Assembly (NCBI GenBank): GCA_001403755.1
Contig: CYUH01000014.1
Location: forward strand, 1 to 64,000
From: Chryseobacterium senegalense
Lineage (GTDB): Bacteria; Bacteroidota; Bacteroidia; Flavobacteriales; Weeksellaceae
Length of the DNA: 64,000 nucleotides
Reading direction: 5' to 3'
Positions 45,517-54,642 of this stretch are shown one piece after another (the first letter of the stretch is position 1; each line of letters opens with the position of its first letter). Below the pieces are notes generated by a model. It saw only the letters and a list, made by a program, of their open reading frames with translations, was not told the origin of the DNA and made no database searches. The translations under genes and the position numbers were made by a program.

Positions 45517-48192
45517 ATGAAAACATTATTGAAAAGTCTTCTGGCTTTTTCACTCCTATTCACCAACTTTTTATTCGCACAAACCATCACCAAATCTACC
45601 TTTAAAGTAAAAGGCGAGTGCGGAATGTGTAAAGAAAGAATCGAAACAACCGCCAAAAAGAGCGGTGCCACCTACGCCAACTGGTCCGCTGAAAAACAGG
45701 AACTCGCGGTAGAATACGACATTTCAAAAGTAAGTCCTGATGAAATTCTAAAAAAAATCGCGCACGTAGGCCACGATAATGAAAAATATTCGGCTACGGA
45801 TGACGTTTACAGAAATCTTCCAGGATGTTGTCTTTACCCAAGAGAACCTTCTTTTCTACCAGTAACAAATGCAGAACCGAGCAAACCTACAAAAGGGGAA
45901 AATCAGTTTTTTGTACGTGGAAACTGCGTTTCGTGTAAGACAAGAATTGAAAAAGCAGCAAAAACTGCAGGTGCAAATTCTGCAACCTGGGATGCTGATT
46001 CACAAATAGTTACCTTAGATTTTGATGCAACCAAAACTTCATCGGATGCAATTTTAAAGATGATTGCCGATGTTGGTCACGATAATGAAAAGTTTACCGC
46101 GAGCGATTCGGTATATAAAAACCTGCCCGACTGTTGTCTTTACGACCGCACCTTGCCTTTGGGCGTAAAAAGTGATTTGGTTCACATGGAAGAAAGCCCA
46201 GCTCCAAAAAAGGATTTCACCAAACATGTCGATCATGTTGACAAGAGTATTGAAGAGGTAAAACTCATAAAAATGGGTGAAGCAACGGCCTTAAGTAAAA
46301 AAGAAACCGGACTTACCTTCAATATCAGTTCTAAAGAATTATTGAAAGCCGCTTGCTGTAATCTATCTGAAAGTTTCGAAACCAACGCAACCGTAGATGT
46401 TTCTTTCAGCAATGCGGTTACCGGAACTAAACAACTGAAAATGTTGGGTTTAGATCAGAAATACACATCTTTAACTAAAGAATTACTACCATCCATCCGC
46501 GGTTTGGCATTGCCTTACGGAATGAATTTGATTCCCGGCAGATGGATTGGCGGAATTCAGCTTACGAAAGGCGGCAGCACTGTGACTAACGGATATGAAA
46601 GTATCACCGGACAGATTAATACCGAGCTTTTAAAATTTAATGAAAATCCAGAGACAGCCTTGAATTTTTTCGCTGATGTAAACGGGAGATTTGAAACCAA
46701 CATCACTTCAACCAGCACTGTTTCCGACCATTGGAATCAAACTTTTTTGCTCCACGGTAATGCGACTTTGGCAAAAATAGATACGAATGATGACGGTTTC
46801 TTAGACCAGCCTACAGGAAACCAAATTAATGCAGCTTACTTACTGAATTACAACGATTTGGAACACTCAGGCATCGGGACACATTTCGGAATAAGTTTCG
46901 TTAAAGATGAAAGATTCGGCGGTCAGACAGATTTCGATAAAAATACAGACCGTTCACAGCAAAGCTTTTATGGAGTAGGAATTGATATTTCTAAATTCGA
47001 CATTTGGAATAAAACAGGATACGTTTTTAAGGGAAAACCTTACCAAAGTATCGGCTGGATGAACCAGTTTACCTATCATCAGCAAGACAGCTTTTTCGGA
47101 AATAGAAATTATCTGGGCAAAGAAAAAACGTTTTATTCTAATTTAATTTTCGAAAGCATCATCGGAAATACCAACCATAAATACAAAGCTGGAGCGAGTT
47201 TTTTGTATGATGATTTTGTTGAAAATTATTTAACTCAAAACTACAAAAGAACCGAAACTGTTCCCGGTTTATTCTTCGAGTACACGTTGACTGGCTTGAA
47301 ATATACCTTAGTTGCAGGTGCTAGAACTGATTTTCACAATTTGGCAGGAACACAATTTACACCGAGATTGAACTTTAAATATGACCTCACTCCGAAAACT
47401 ATTCTAAGACTTTCGGCAGGAAAAGGATTCCGTACAGCGAATATTTTTGCTGAAAATCAGCAGTATTTTGCCTCAAACAGACAGATTGAAATCTTAGGAA
47501 ACGGCGGAAACATTTATGATTTAAAACCGGAAATCGCATGGAATTACGGAGCCAGCATTCAGCAGGAATTCAAACTTTTTAACAGAAAAGCGACCTTAGT
47601 TGCGGATTTCTTCCGAACGAATTTCCAAGATCAGGTTTTGGCGGATCTGGATATTTCTCCGAACAAAATTGTATTCTATAATCTTGACGGAAATTCTTAT
47701 GCAAACAGCTTCCAGACTCAACTGGATTTTGTTCCCGCAAGAAATCTGGAATTGCGCCTTGCCTATAAATATTATGATGTACAAGCAGATTTTTCAGGAG
47801 GAAAAAGAGAGATTCCGTTTATGGCAAAAAACCGTGGATTCTTTAATGCCTCATATGCTACGGATAAAAATGACAAAGGTGCTTTCTGGAGTTTCGATAC
47901 GACACTACAGTTGGTTGGAAAACAGAAATTACCCAATTTAAATGCAAACCCGTTAGAATTCAGACTTCCGGAATATTCCGATTCATTCGCAACTTTGAAT
48001 GCGCAGATTTCCAGAAGTTTTAATAAAAATATTCGTGTATATTTGGGCGGAGAAAACCTAACAAGTTATACCCAAGATCAGCCGATCATTGACTCAAAAA
48101 ATCCATTTGGAAATTATTTTGATGGTGGAATGGTATATGCACCGATCATGCCTGCGAACTTTTATGTAGGTGTAGATTTCTCCTTTAATTAA
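45517..48192 (+). CDS. TonB-dependent receptor with two N-terminal HMA domains
   Basis: An 891-residue outer-membrane receptor. After a signal peptide come two tandem heavy-metal-associated modules (about residues 25-107 and 127-209), with metal loops GECGMCK (Cys35, Cys38) and GNCVSCK (Cys137, Cys140). Each ends in VGHDNEK ... NLPxCCLY (Cys104/105 and Cys206/207). A plug domain with LLKAACCNLSESFETN follows, then PSIRGLALPYGMNLIPGRWI and a 22-strand-type barrel with terminal Phe. Copper is the likely substrate from this family and the Cys content. The receptor lacks the usual carboxypeptidase-like N-terminal domain, which the HMA pair appears to replace. Confidence 0.88.
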   Translation: MKTLLKSLLAFSLLFTNFLFAQTITKSTFKVKGECGMCKERIETTAKKSGATYANWSAEKQELAVEYDISKVSPDEILKKIAHVGHDNEKYSATDDVYRNLPGCCLYPREPSFLPVTNAEPSKPTKGENQFFVRGNCVSCKTRIEKAAKTAGANSATWDADSQIVTLDFDATKTSSDAILKMIADVGHDNEKFTASDSVYKNLPDCCLYDRTLPLGVKSDLVHMEESPAPKKDFTKHVDHVDKSIEEVKLIKMGEATALSKKETGLTFNISSKELLKAACCNLSESFETNATVDVSFSNAVTGTKQLKMLGLDQKYTSLTKELLPSIRGLALPYGMNLIPGRWIGGIQLTKGGSTVTNGYESITGQINTELLKFNENPETALNFFADVNGRFETNITSTSTVSDHWNQTFLLHGNATLAKIDTNDDGFLDQPTGNQINAAYLLNYNDLEHSGIGTHFGISFVKDERFGGQTDFDKNTDRSQQSFYGVGIDISKFDIWNKTGYVFKGKPYQSIGWMNQFTYHQQDSFFGNRNYLGKEKTFYSNLIFESIIGNTNHKYKAGASFLYDDFVENYLTQNYKRTETVPGLFFEYTLTGLKYTLVAGARTDFHNLAGTQFTPRLNFKYDLTPKTILRLSAGKGFRTANIFAENQQYFASNRQIEILGNGGNIYDLKPEIAWNYGASIQQEFKLFNRKATLVADFFRTNFQDQVLADLDISPNKIVFYNLDGNSYANSFQTQLDFVPARNLELRLAYKYYDVQADFSGGKREIPFMAKNRGFFNASYATDKNDKGAFWSFDTTLQLVGKQKLPNLNANPLEFRLPEYSDSFATLNAQISRSFNKNIRVYLGGENLTSYTQDQPIIDSKNPFGNYFDGGMVYAPIMPANFYVGVDFSFN

Positions 48193-48208
48193 AAATAAAA
48201 TATTAGAT

Positions 48209-48685
48209 ATGAAAAATGTTATTGTAATGATTTTTGCAGTTACAGCTCTCGCTACATCCTGTAAGAACACCAAAAAAACGGAAACTGAAAATTCCGCGGT
48301 GGCAAGAACAGCCACTACACCTGTTACGAAATCTCAGGGAGATGCAACCTCCCAATCCTCCGCTTCGGAAAAAAATACTGTAGCAGACAACAGTTCAACT
48401 AGCGGCAAACCTGCGCTGAATCCAGCTCACGGTGAACCGTACCATCGATGTGATATTGCTGTGGGTGCGCCAATTGACAGTCCGGCACCAGTACAAAACG
48501 CCGCTCCGCAAGTGGTACAACCACAAAGTATACCGAATGCTGGTTTTAACACCAATCCAATTTCGCCATCAGCTGCTCCTTCGGTTTCTTCCTCTGCAGA
48601 TATTGGTCCGAAACCAGCTATCAATCCGCCTCATGGCCAACCTCATCACCGTTGCGATTTGCAGGTGGGAGCGCCTTTAACTTAA
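48209..48685 (+). CDS. Lipoprotein with two HGxPxHRCDxxVGAP motifs
   Basis: A 158-residue predicted lipoprotein (ALATSC, Cys18). The body is rich in Ser, Thr, Ala and Pro and probably disordered, except for two similar segments at residues 67-89 and 135-157. Each reads KPA[LI]NPxHGxPxHRCD then VGAP. The conserved His, His and Cys suggest a small metal site. It follows the HMA-TonB receptor after 16 bases and is probably the last gene of that operon. I know the motif from other Bacteroidota proteins but not a described function. Confidence 0.75.
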   Translation: MKNVIVMIFAVTALATSCKNTKKTETENSAVARTATTPVTKSQGDATSQSSASEKNTVADNSSTSGKPALNPAHGEPYHRCDIAVGAPIDSPAPVQNAAPQVVQPQSIPNAGFNTNPISPSAAPSVSSSADIGPKPAINPPHGQPHHRCDLQVGAPLT

Positions 48686-48707
48686 ATGAAAGTTTTTTTT
48701 AAATAGA

Positions 48708-48734
48708 AATTGCGGAATCAAAAGTTCCGCAATT
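48708..48734. terminator. Terminator between the lipoprotein gene and msrB
   Basis: AATTGCGGAA and TTCCGCAATT form a perfect 10-bp stem around TCAAAAG, followed on the plus side by an AT stretch with runs of T. It can serve both convergent transcripts. Confidence 0.8.
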
Positions 48735-48737
48735 ATT

Positions 48738-49268
48738 TTATTTTTTTTCTGAATCTCCTACAAATTCCAACGAAACCGAATTCATGCAATAACGCATTCC
48801 GGTTGGAGCTGGTCCATCGTTGAAAACGTGCCCAAGATGGGAATCGCACCGTTTGCAGACCACTTCAATTCTTTCCATTCCGTGGGAAGAATCTCTGTTG
48901 TAAGCTACTCCTTCTTTATCAGCTTCAAAAAAACTAGGCCATCCGCAAGTGGAAGAAAACTTGGAGTCTGAGCGGAAAAGATGGTTTCCGCAAACTGCGC
49001 AGTAATATTCGCCGAGTTCATCAAATTGATTGTATTTTCCTGTAAATGGCCTTTCTGTAGCAGCTTCGCGAGCAATTGCATAAAGATCCGGAGCCAGTAT
49101 TTTTTTCCATTCTTCGTTGCTCACGGTTAATTTAGAGCGATCTGTTCTTGAGTAATAGGGATTGCTGTTGGTGGTAATATTTTCCATTTGTTTTTCTTTT
49201 TCGGGTTGATGTGCCTGAGAACACATTTGTAGGGAAATGCTCATCAGAATAATTAGGATTGTTTTCAT
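48738..49268 (-). CDS. msrB: Peptide-methionine (R)-S-oxide reductase, exported
   Basis: A 176-residue MsrB that reduces methionine-R-sulfoxide. Zinc cysteines are in YYCAVCGNHLF and VVCKRCDSHLGH; the catalytic Cys lies in GMRYCMNSVSLEF. The N-terminus (MKTILIILMSISLQMC) looks like a lipoprotein signal with Cys16, followed by a polar linker, so this form probably repairs envelope proteins. Its position beside the metal locus fits protection against copper-driven oxidation, but it is convergent with that operon, so this is only an association. Confidence 0.9.
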   Translation of the reverse strand: MKTILIILMSISLQMCSQAHQPEKEKQMENITTNSNPYYSRTDRSKLTVSNEEWKKILAPDLYAIAREAATERPFTGKYNQFDELGEYYCAVCGNHLFRSDSKFSSTCGWPSFFEADKEGVAYNRDSSHGMERIEVVCKRCDSHLGHVFNDGPAPTGMRYCMNSVSLEFVGDSEKK

Positions 49269-49345
49269 CTTTTTAAAAACAGATTTTTAAGATAAATCGT
49301 ATTTAGAATGAATTTTGCTCTTCAAAAGTAGTAAATTTGAACCTA

Positions 49346-50590
49346 ATGAACGACGCAGAAAAAAAAATACAGCTCAGAAAATACAAATTATTTGCAACAG
49401 GACTTTTCGTTTTGATGGCGGTGATTTTTGTGGCGACCACCATTTTAGAAAAAAGAAATCCCGCGCATTGGATTGGTTACATCCGCGCTTTTTCGGAAGC
49501 AGCGATGGTGGGTGCATTGGCGGATTGGTTTGCCGTGACGGCGCTTTTCAATTATCCTTTAGGACTGAAAATTCCACACACGAATCTTATTGAAAACAGC
49601 AAAGACCGAATTGGTGATAATCTCGGAAATTTCGTGGTTTCTAATTTTCTTTCGCCTTCGAATATTCGTCCGTACATTCAAAAGCTTAAAATTTCTCAAT
49701 TTTTGGGTGAATGGCTTTCTAAAGAACGCAACCAGGAGATTTTGGTGAAAGAAATGTCGAATATTGTTTTGGATATTTTAAACAAATTGGATGATTCTGC
49801 GGTGGTAAAATTTATTGGAAACAAAGCAAAAGAAATGTCCAACGACATAAAAATCAATCAAATTTTAGGCAACGGAATTGAGTATGTTCTCGATAAAAAC
49901 GATCACCAAAGGATGATTACCGGTCTTTCAAAACAGATAAAAGATTATGTGCTGCAAAATCAGGAAATCGTGAAAAGCCGTGTGAAGAAAGAAAGTTTCT
50001 TCCTGATTCCTAAATTTGTCGACGATACCATTGCCGAAAAAATTACCAACGGACTTTCTTCTTTTTTTGAGGAAGTAGAAAACGACCAAAATCATTCTTT
50101 ACGAAGCGAAATTACCCAGAAGCTTTACGCTTTTTCGCATGAAATACAAACCGAAGAAAAATGGGCCGAAGAATTTCGCGGGATTAAAAATGATTTTCTG
50201 AAAGAGGAGAAAATTAACCAGTATTCGAAAGACATTTGGGAATCCATCAAAAAATCTCTATCGAAAGAATTGGAAGATGAAGATTCAGCATTAAAGAAAT
50301 ACTTACAAAAAAACCTTTCAGAACTTGCGGAAAATCTAAAATCCGATGAAAAATTACAATATAAAATCGACCATTGGGTTCGGGTAACTGCTTACAAATA
50401 TATCCTCCGAAACACGCATCAGTTCGGGGATTTAATCAGTTCCACTGTAGGAAACTGGCAAGGAAAAGAGCTCAGCGAAAAGCTAGAATTGGAAGTTGGC
50501 AAAGATCTTCAGTTTATCCGCGTTAACGGGACTTTAGTCGGCGGTTTGGTGGGATTGGTGATTTATACGATAGCGAATTTCTTCATTTGA
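49346..50590 (+). CDS. DUF445 family membrane-anchored protein
   Basis: A 414-residue DUF445 protein. It has an N-terminal membrane helix, then the family motif FSEAAMVGALADWFAVTALF with PLGLKIPHTNLI, a long helical middle and a C-terminal hydrophobic segment (GTLVGGLVGLVIYTIANFF). Members are uncharacterised envelope proteins. The frame also has a TTG at 49337, but that lies within a TAAATTTG promoter box (49332-49339), so the ATG at 49346 is preferred; the message may be leaderless. Confidence 0.87.
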   Translation: MNDAEKKIQLRKYKLFATGLFVLMAVIFVATTILEKRNPAHWIGYIRAFSEAAMVGALADWFAVTALFNYPLGLKIPHTNLIENSKDRIGDNLGNFVVSNFLSPSNIRPYIQKLKISQFLGEWLSKERNQEILVKEMSNIVLDILNKLDDSAVVKFIGNKAKEMSNDIKINQILGNGIEYVLDKNDHQRMITGLSKQIKDYVLQNQEIVKSRVKKESFFLIPKFVDDTIAEKITNGLSSFFEEVENDQNHSLRSEITQKLYAFSHEIQTEEKWAEEFRGIKNDFLKEEKINQYSKDIWESIKKSLSKELEDEDSALKKYLQKNLSELAENLKSDEKLQYKIDHWVRVTAYKYILRNTHQFGDLISSTVGNWQGKELSEKLELEVGKDLQFIRVNGTLVGGLVGLVIYTIANFFI

Positions 50591-50639
50591 CTTTAAATAA
50601 GGGAAACTTCAGGAATTTCGCGAAGTATTTATTTAAAGT
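50590..50639. terminator. Inverted repeat between DUF445 gene and pyrD
   Basis: ACTTTAAATAA (50590-50600) and TTATTTAAAGT (50629-50639) pair over 11 bp, with an inner ACTTC/GAAGT stem, and TTTTCT follows on the plus side. It overlaps the pyrD stop codon and probably ends both convergent transcripts. Confidence 0.6.
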
Positions 50640-51640
50640 TTTTCTAAAAGCTTCTTATTAATATCATGAATTAGATGCGGTCCTTCATAAATAAACCCGG
50701 TGTAAAGCTGAATTAAACTTGCGCCAGCGTCCAACTTTTCAATAGCATCTTCAGCGGAGTGAATTCCGCCAACGCCTATAATAGGGAAAGCTTTTCCACT
50801 TTTATCTGAGAGAAATCGGATGACTTCCGTGGAACGTTTTGTTAAAGGTTTTCCCGAAAGTCCGCCTGCTTCTTTTTTATTTTCGGAAGTAAGGTTTTCT
50901 CTAGAAAGTGTGGTGTTTGTGGCAATTACGCCTGCAATTTTGGTTTCTTTTACAATATCAATAATATCTAAAAGCTGATCGTCGCTTAAATCCGGGGCGA
51001 TTTTTAATAGAATAGGTTTTGGTTTTGATTTTTGGGAATTGAGGTGCTGCAAAGTTCCGAGCAATTTTGTTAATGGTTCTTTGTCCTGAAGCTCTCGAAG
51101 GTTTGGCGTATTGGGCGAACTTACATTCACCACGAAATAATCGACAACAGGAAATAATTTTTCGAAACAGATGATATAATCATTCACCGCATCTTCGTTG
51201 GCCGTGATTTTATTTTTTCCAATATTTCCGCCGATTAAGACGTTTTTATTTGCTTTTAACCTCTCCACCGCGGCATCTACTCCACCGTTGTTGAAACCCA
51301 TTCGGTTGATGATGGCAGCATCTTCCTTCAATCTGAACAGTCTTTTTTTCGGGTTTCCATCTTGCGGTTTAGGGGTTAAAGTTCCGATTTCCACGAAGCC
51401 AAAACCAAGATCGGAAAGTTCGCCGAACATTTTCGCGTCTTTATCAAAACCTGCAGCTAGACCTACGGGATTTCTAAATTTCAGACCGAAAACTTCACGT
51501 TCCAATCTTTTATCCTGAATGGGTTTGGGAAGAAAAATTTTGGCAAGAAAAGGGAAATTCTTTAATAATGAAAAAGTGAAATAATGTACTTCTTCGGGAT
51601 CGAATTTGAAAAGAATTGGGCGGATAATACTTTTGTACAT
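50633..51640 (-). CDS. pyrD: Quinone-dependent dihydroorotate dehydrogenase
   Basis: A 335-residue class 2 dihydroorotate dehydrogenase, a membrane-associated flavoenzyme of pyrimidine synthesis that passes electrons to quinone. Conserved parts include [13 protein letters not shown] (FMN binding), [35 protein letters not shown] with the catalytic Ser, and [10 protein letters not shown]. The frame opens at 51658, but the Met at 51640 ([17 protein letters not shown]) is the typical start with its membrane-associating N-terminal helix. Confidence 0.95.
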   Translation of the reverse strand: MYKSIIRPILFKFDPEEVHYFTFSLLKNFPFLAKIFLPKPIQDKRLEREVFGLKFRNPVGLAAGFDKDAKMFGELSDLGFGFVEIGTLTPKPQDGNPKKRLFRLKEDAAIINRMGFNNGGVDAAVERLKANKNVLIGGNIGKNKITANEDAVNDYIICFEKLFPVVDYFVVNVSSPNTPNLRELQDKEPLTKLLGTLQHLNSQKSKPKPILLKIAPDLSDDQLLDIIDIVKETKIAGVIATNTTLSRENLTSENKKEAGGLSGKPLTKRSTEVIRFLSDKSGKAFPIIGVGGIHSAEDAIEKLDAGASLIQLYTGFIYEGPHLIHDINKKLLEKL

Positions 51641-51704
51641 GCAAGAAAAGTTTAGCAAATGTAATGATTTACAACTAAACTTTCTAAAGAAATCTGCTGG
51701 TAAC

Positions 51705-51783
51705 TAGCCCTGATCGCAGCGGCATCCTTTTGCGGAGCGAAGCGTAACAAAAGATATAGCGGAGAGCAGGTTCCCGGCTCCTT
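51705..51783. repeat. Diverged extragenic repeat, copy 2
   Basis: Between pyrD and glyS, CTTTTG (51727-51732) and CAAAAG (51748-51753) form a hairpin around CGGAGCGAAGCGTAA. The flanks GATCGCAGCGG (51712-51722) and TATAGCGGAGAGC (51755-51767) correspond to those of the copy at 39085-39175. The loop core GGARCGAAGYG is shared, while the stem pairs differ in both copies yet remain complementary. Confidence 0.7.
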
Positions 51784-51827
51784 AAAATTAGAATAAATTT
51801 CCCTATTTTTGCACAAATTCAACTAAA

Positions 51828-53369
51828 ATGGCTAAACAAGAAGATGTTTTCAAGAAACTTATTTCTCATGCAAAAGAATATGGTTTTATTTTTCCTTCAA
51901 GTGAGATTTACGACGGACTTTCGGCGATTTACGATTACGGACAGAACGGGGTAGAACTGAAAAATAACCTCAAACAATATTGGTGGAAAGCTATGGTGCA
52001 GATGAATGAAAATATCGTAGGAATCGATTCTGCGATTTTCATGCATCCAACGATATGGAAAGCTTCAGGCCATGTTGATGCTTTTAATGACCCTTTGATT
52101 GATAATAAAGATTCAAAAAAACGTTTCAGAGCCGATGTTTTATTGGAAGATTACTGCGCAAAACTCGAAGAAAAAGCTCAGAAAGAAATCGATAAAGCGG
52201 CAAAAAGATTTGGTGATGCTTTCGATAAAAACGAATTTGAAACCACCAATCCAAGAGTTTTAGAATATCGCGAAAAACAGAAAACCATTCTTTCGAGAAT
52301 GGCAAAATCTCTGGAAAACAATGATTTAGCAGACGTAAAAGCATTAATCGAAGAACTCGAAATTGCTGATCCAGATACCGGTTCGAAAAACTGGACCGAC
52401 GTGCGTCAATTCAATTTGATGTTCGGAACAAAATTAGGTGCAGCTTCCGAAAATGCAACCGATCTTTATCTTCGTCCGGAAACTGCTCAAGGAATTTTCG
52501 TCAACTTTTTGAATGTTCAGAAAACTTCTCGTCACAAATTACCTTTCGGGATTGCACAAATCGGAAAAGCCTTTAGAAATGAGATTGTTGCGAGACAATT
52601 TATCTTCAGAATGCGCGAATTCGAGCAAATGGAAATGCAGTTCTTCGTTGCACCGGGAACAGAACTTGGCTTTTATGAAGAATGGAAACAAAAACGATTA
52701 AACTGGCATTTGGCTTTAGGTTTAGGTGCGGAAAATTATAAGTTCCACGATCACGAAAAATTAGCGCATTACGCAAATGCTGCGGCAGATATCGAATTTA
52801 AATTCCCGTTCGGATTCAAAGAATTGGAAGGAATTCACTCCCGAACTGATTTCGATTTAAGTGCTCATGAGAAATTCTCGGGCAGAAAATTACAATATTT
52901 TGATCCGGAAAGAAACGAAAATTACGTTCCATACGTTGTTGAAACTTCTGTTGGTTTGGATCGACTTTTCCTTGCTATTTTCTCTAATTCATTGAAAGAT
53001 GAAGTATTAGAAGATGGTTCAAATAGAACAGTTCTTGCACTTCCACCAGCTTTGGCACCGGTAAAGGCAGCAATTCTTCCTTTGATGAAAAAAGACGGAC
53101 TTGGGGAATATGGTGAAAAAATCTTCAATGATTTAAAATTTGATTTCAACGTGATCTATGAAGATAAAGACAGCATCGGAAAACGTTACCGAAGACAAGA
53201 TGCGATTGGAACGCCGTTCTGTATCACCATCGACCACGATTCGTTGACGGATCATACGGTGACGCTGCGCGACCGCGACACGATGAAACAAGAACGTGTT
53301 CCTGTAGCCGATTTACGAAGAATTATCGATGAGAAAACGAATTTCAGAAATCTACTTTCTAAAATTTAA
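51828..53369 (+). CDS. glyS: Glycine--tRNA ligase (dimeric type)
   Basis: A 513-residue class II aminoacyl-tRNA synthetase of the alpha-2 type. Motif 2 is FRNEIVARQFIFRMREFEQME, motif 3 is VVETSVGLDRLFLAI, and the C-terminal anticodon-binding domain contains DDKDSIGKRYRRQDAIGTPF-like KDSIGKRYRRQDAIGTPF. A central insertion (about residues 110-180) is rich in Glu and Lys. A terminator follows 23 bases after the stop. Confidence 0.95.
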   Translation: MAKQEDVFKKLISHAKEYGFIFPSSEIYDGLSAIYDYGQNGVELKNNLKQYWWKAMVQMNENIVGIDSAIFMHPTIWKASGHVDAFNDPLIDNKDSKKRFRADVLLEDYCAKLEEKAQKEIDKAAKRFGDAFDKNEFETTNPRVLEYREKQKTILSRMAKSLENNDLADVKALIEELEIADPDTGSKNWTDVRQFNLMFGTKLGAASENATDLYLRPETAQGIFVNFLNVQKTSRHKLPFGIAQIGKAFRNEIVARQFIFRMREFEQMEMQFFVAPGTELGFYEEWKQKRLNWHLALGLGAENYKFHDHEKLAHYANAAADIEFKFPFGFKELEGIHSRTDFDLSAHEKFSGRKLQYFDPERNENYVPYVVETSVGLDRLFLAIFSNSLKDEVLEDGSNRTVLALPPALAPVKAAILPLMKKDGLGEYGEKIFNDLKFDFNVIYEDKDSIGKRYRRQDAIGTPFCITIDHDSLTDHTVTLRDRDTMKQERVPVADLRRIIDEKTNFRNLLSKI

Positions 53370-53392
53370 TTTCTAAAAAATATTACTTTATT

Positions 53393-53420
53393 GTTCCGAA
53401 GAAATTCGGAACTTTTTTTT
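53393..53420 (+). terminator. Terminator after glyS
   Basis: GTTCCGAA and TTCGGAAC form a perfect 8-bp stem around GAAA, followed by eight T. It also shows that the next gene starts after it. Confidence 0.92.
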
Positions 53421-53447
53421 ATATTTAATTATTACAAAATATGTGGA

Positions 53448-54587
53448 ATGATTAAGAAAATCCTACAATCGATCCTAGTCGGAATTGCTTTATTATTTGC
53501 TTTGATGTACGCTTTTGGATACGATTATTTATTCAAAGGAATTCGAGAAACTTATTTTCGCGGAGTCACTGGTTCAACAATCGATGATGGAGCATATTTC
53601 AACAGTCACCCAATTGCAATAGGAAAGCCAATTTCCTGGGAAAAGGATTCGTTGTACAACCTACAACCTTTGCCGAAAAAACTAGTTCAAGAGTTAAAAA
53701 CGACCAATTCCGCTTCATTTTTAATCATTAAAAATGGAAAATTACTCCACGAAGAATATTGGAATGGCTACTCGCAACAATCGCAAACCAATTCTTTTTC
53801 CATGGCGAAAGCCGTAACGGTCTTGTTGCTTGGTAAAGCGATTGAAGAAAAAAAAATCAGCAGTTTACAGCAGCGTTTTTCTGATTTTTTTGAAAATTAT
53901 AAAAATGTAGAATTCGGAAATAGGCTCACCGTAGGAGATTTAGCCAAAATGGAAGCCGGAATAAATTGGAAAGAAAACTACAAAAATCCATTTCTGCAAA
54001 ATGCAAAAGCTTATTATGGAAAATCGCTGGAAGAAGCCGTTTTGCTCCGAGGTTTTAAGGAAAACCCGGGGACAAAATTTGAATACCAAAGTGGCGCAAC
54101 GCAGCTTCTCGGCTTTGCAATAAGAAAATCCCTAAACCAAACCATCGCTCAATACGCCTCCGAAAAACTCTGGAAGCCGCTAGGAATGGAACAAAAAGCA
54201 CTTTGGAGCACCGATGAATTCGGGATGGAAAAAACGTTTTGCTGTATACATTCCAACGCGCGAGATTTTGCAAAACTCGGTCAGTTATTCCTAAACGAAG
54301 GAAAATTTGGAAATCAACAAATCATCAGTTCAGAATTTTTAAATGAGATGAAAACGCCCACGAAACTTTCGAAAGAAGCTTACGGAATGGGACTTTGGAT
54401 CAATAATGACGCAGCCATCAAACATTATTATTTCTGGGGATTATACGGGCAATACATCATCATAGTTCCAGAAAAGAACATCGTGATCGTAAGAACCGGA
54501 ATGTACGAAGACCAACCACTCGATGAAAAAAGACGTCCACAACAGGTTGAGGTTTTGGTCCAGGAAGTTGCAAAAATGGTGAATTGA
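53448..54587 (+). CDS. Serine hydrolase of the beta-lactamase / class C family
   Basis: A 379-residue penicillin-binding-protein-like serine hydrolase. The N-terminal hydrophobic segment (ILQSILVGIALLFALMYAFG) anchors it in the inner membrane or acts as a signal. The SxxK nucleophile is Ser in NSFSMAKAVTV, and the Tyr motif lies in KFEYQSGATQLLG. An open frame extends upstream over the glyS terminator, so the ATG at 53448 is the start. The substrate is not known: it may be a beta-lactam, an ester or a peptide. Confidence 0.85.
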   Translation: MIKKILQSILVGIALLFALMYAFGYDYLFKGIRETYFRGVTGSTIDDGAYFNSHPIAIGKPISWEKDSLYNLQPLPKKLVQELKTTNSASFLIIKNGKLLHEEYWNGYSQQSQTNSFSMAKAVTVLLLGKAIEEKKISSLQQRFSDFFENYKNVEFGNRLTVGDLAKMEAGINWKENYKNPFLQNAKAYYGKSLEEAVLLRGFKENPGTKFEYQSGATQLLGFAIRKSLNQTIAQYASEKLWKPLGMEQKALWSTDEFGMEKTFCCIHSNARDFAKLGQLFLNEGKFGNQQIISSEFLNEMKTPTKLSKEAYGMGLWINNDAAIKHYYFWGLYGQYIIIVPEKNIVIVRTGMYEDQPLDEKRRPQQVEVLVQEVAKMVN

Positions 54588-54642
54588 TTTAGAAATCGTC
54601 AAAAATAAAATCCGTAAATTTGAACCATTCTAAATAAAACAA

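Noticed and set aside
53391..53447. Longer start for the serine hydrolase
   Set aside because: It would begin inside the glyS terminator hairpin.
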